Source: Paraburkholderia fungorum
GTDB lineage: Bacteria; Pseudomonadota; Gammaproteobacteria; Burkholderiales; Burkholderiaceae
Direction of reading: 5' to 3'
DNA length: 64,000 bases
Assembly: GCF_900099835.1 (NCBI RefSeq)
Contig: NZ_FNKP01000001.1
Span: 868,001 to 932,000 of the forward strand
The translations under genes were made by a program, and so were the position numbers. The notes under the pieces were generated by a model. That model saw only the letters and a program-made list of their open reading frames with translations. It was not told the DNA's origin and ran no database searches. Positions 63,241-64,000 of the stretch are shown here, in pieces (position 1 is the stretch's first letter; every line of letters begins with the position of its first letter).

Positions 63241-64000
63241 ATGTCCTTGACCGACACCGCAATCATTGGCGCGGGGCCCTATGGGTCGTCACTGGCTGCA
63301 CACCTGAAGGCCGCGGGCGTCGCCCATCAGGTTCTCGGCAAGCCGATGCAGGCGTGGCGCGACCTGATGCCGCCCGGCATGATGCTGCGCTCCGAAGCGT
63401 TCGCGTCGAGCCTTCACGCGCCGCGAGCGGGATTCAGTCTGGAAGACTATTGCCGTCTCAAGCATCTGCCGTATGAGCCGATGGGCATGGCGCTGCCGCT
63501 GGAGACATTCGTCGAGTACGGACAATGGTTTCAGCAGAATCTTGTCGGTGAAATCCAGTCGGTCGATGTCGCGGGATTGAAGCGTGTCGACGGACAATTT
63601 CATTTGTCGCTGAGCGATGGCCGCTCCCTCGTCGCACGCAAGGTGGTCGTGGCGCTCGGACTCAAAGGCTTTGCGCAGACTCCGCCCGCGTTGCAGGGGC
63701 TGCCCGAACGCTACGCTACCCACTCGGAAATCTACGGACCGCTCGGTTGGGCGCGCGGCAAGGACGTCGTGATCGTCGGTGGCGGTCAGTCGGCGCTGGG
63801 GTTGTCCGCGTTGCTGAACGAGCAGGGCTCGCGCGTTCACGTGCTGATGCGCGAATCCGGCGTGGTATGGCACAACCGGCCACGCATGGGGCGTCATCTT
63901 CTGTCGAGAATAAAAGGCCCTGACGCTGGACTCGGGCGCGGCTGGCGCTCGCTGTTCCTGTCCGAATGTCCGCAGCTGTTTCATATGCTCGACAACGGCT
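63241..64000 (+). CDS. FAD-dependent oxidoreductase, N-terminal part (runs off window)
   Basis: The frame from ATG 63241 (GGAAGGAGA upstream) is open to the window end, giving 253 residues of a longer protein. It has AIIGAGPYGSSLAAHLK at the N-terminus for FAD binding and a second dinucleotide motif VVIVGGGQSALGLSALL near residue 178, as in flavin-containing monooxygenases and the lysine/ornithine N-hydroxylase group. It probably oxidises a metabolite together with the ATP-grasp ligase upstream. The C-terminal half lies outside, so the subfamily cannot be settled. Confidence 0.85.
   Translation, partial: MSLTDTAIIGAGPYGSSLAAHLKAAGVAHQVLGKPMQAWRDLMPPGMMLRSEAFASSLHAPRAGFSLEDYCRLKHLPYEPMGMALPLETFVEYGQWFQQNLVGEIQSVDVAGLKRVDGQFHLSLSDGRSLVARKVVVALGLKGFAQTPPALQGLPERYATHSEIYGPLGWARGKDVVIVGGGQSALGLSALLNEQGSRVHVLMRESGVVWHNRPRMGRHLLSRIKGPDAGLGRGWRSLFLSECPQLFHMLDNG

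Overview
The window reads as a stretch of the main chromosome of a betaproteobacterium in the Burkholderiaceae, most likely Paraburkholderia or Burkholderia. This rests on the high GC content, the codon use, and a core gene order that I associate with that family: hemH-hslR, grpE-trx-dnaK-dnaJ, permease-hda-HAD-pcnB-folK-dgk-panB, mutL-miaA, tolQRAB-pal and glyA-nrdR. No prophage, insertion sequence or CRISPR array was recognised. Species assignment would need a database search.

Region by region. 1-6.1 kb is a heat-shock block: the end of hemH, hslR, then grpE, a thioredoxin-like gene, dnaK and dnaJ. Sigma-32 type promoters are visible before grpE and dnaK. 6.1-17 kb is housekeeping: a fused pabB-pabC gene and the minus-strand panB/dgk/folK/pcnB/HAD/hda/permease run (pantothenate, folate, nucleotide salvage, RNA polyadenylation, replication control), then purM. 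16-24 kb holds miaA-mutL, a DedA protein, an MscS channel and a beta-propeller lactonase. 23.4-26.6 kb is accessory: a lipoprotein resembling GH54 arabinofuranosidases, then about 1 kb of AT-richer DNA without a convincing gene, lying at the 3' side of a tRNA-Lys(TTT) gene. 26.7-32.3 kb is the complete ybgC-tolQ-tolR-tolA-tolB-pal-cpoB envelope operon, with its terminator and no upstream gene missing.

33.1-38.5 kb contains glyA behind a leader that matches the ZTP (pfl) riboswitch, then nrdR and a five-gene minor-pilin cluster (fimT-pilV-pilW-pilX-pilE) in which pilY1 is absent. 38.5-40 kb is a DUF3318-like/YqjE/DUF883 membrane trio. 40.3-44.3 kb has a 1-Cys peroxiredoxin, glutaryl-CoA dehydrogenase with a divergent IclR regulator and a shared palindromic operator, and a degenerate EAL protein. 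44.7-48.8 kb is a homogentisate (tyrosine) degradation operon: AAHS-type transporter, hmgA, fahA. 48.9-54.2 kb has two MFS exporters, a crotonase, a ParB/Srx-like 'fertility inhibition' protein and ldhA.

54.8-61.5 kb is the most distinctive metabolic cluster: two adjacent AspT-type aspartate:alanine exchangers, aspartate 4-decarboxylase (asdA) and a class V aminotransferase. Decarboxylation inside the cell coupled to electrogenic exchange would give a proton-motive-force and acid-tolerance cycle. At the right edge an ATP-grasp ligase and an FAD-dependent oxidoreductase begin what looks like a separate biosynthetic locus, cut off by the window end.

The best items for follow-up are the glyA riboswitch with a visible competing stem, the doubled AspT system, an inverted repeat surrounding the dnaK promoter -35 box, several clean operators, the ParB/Srx-like gene and two small proteins too short for ordinary ORF calling.
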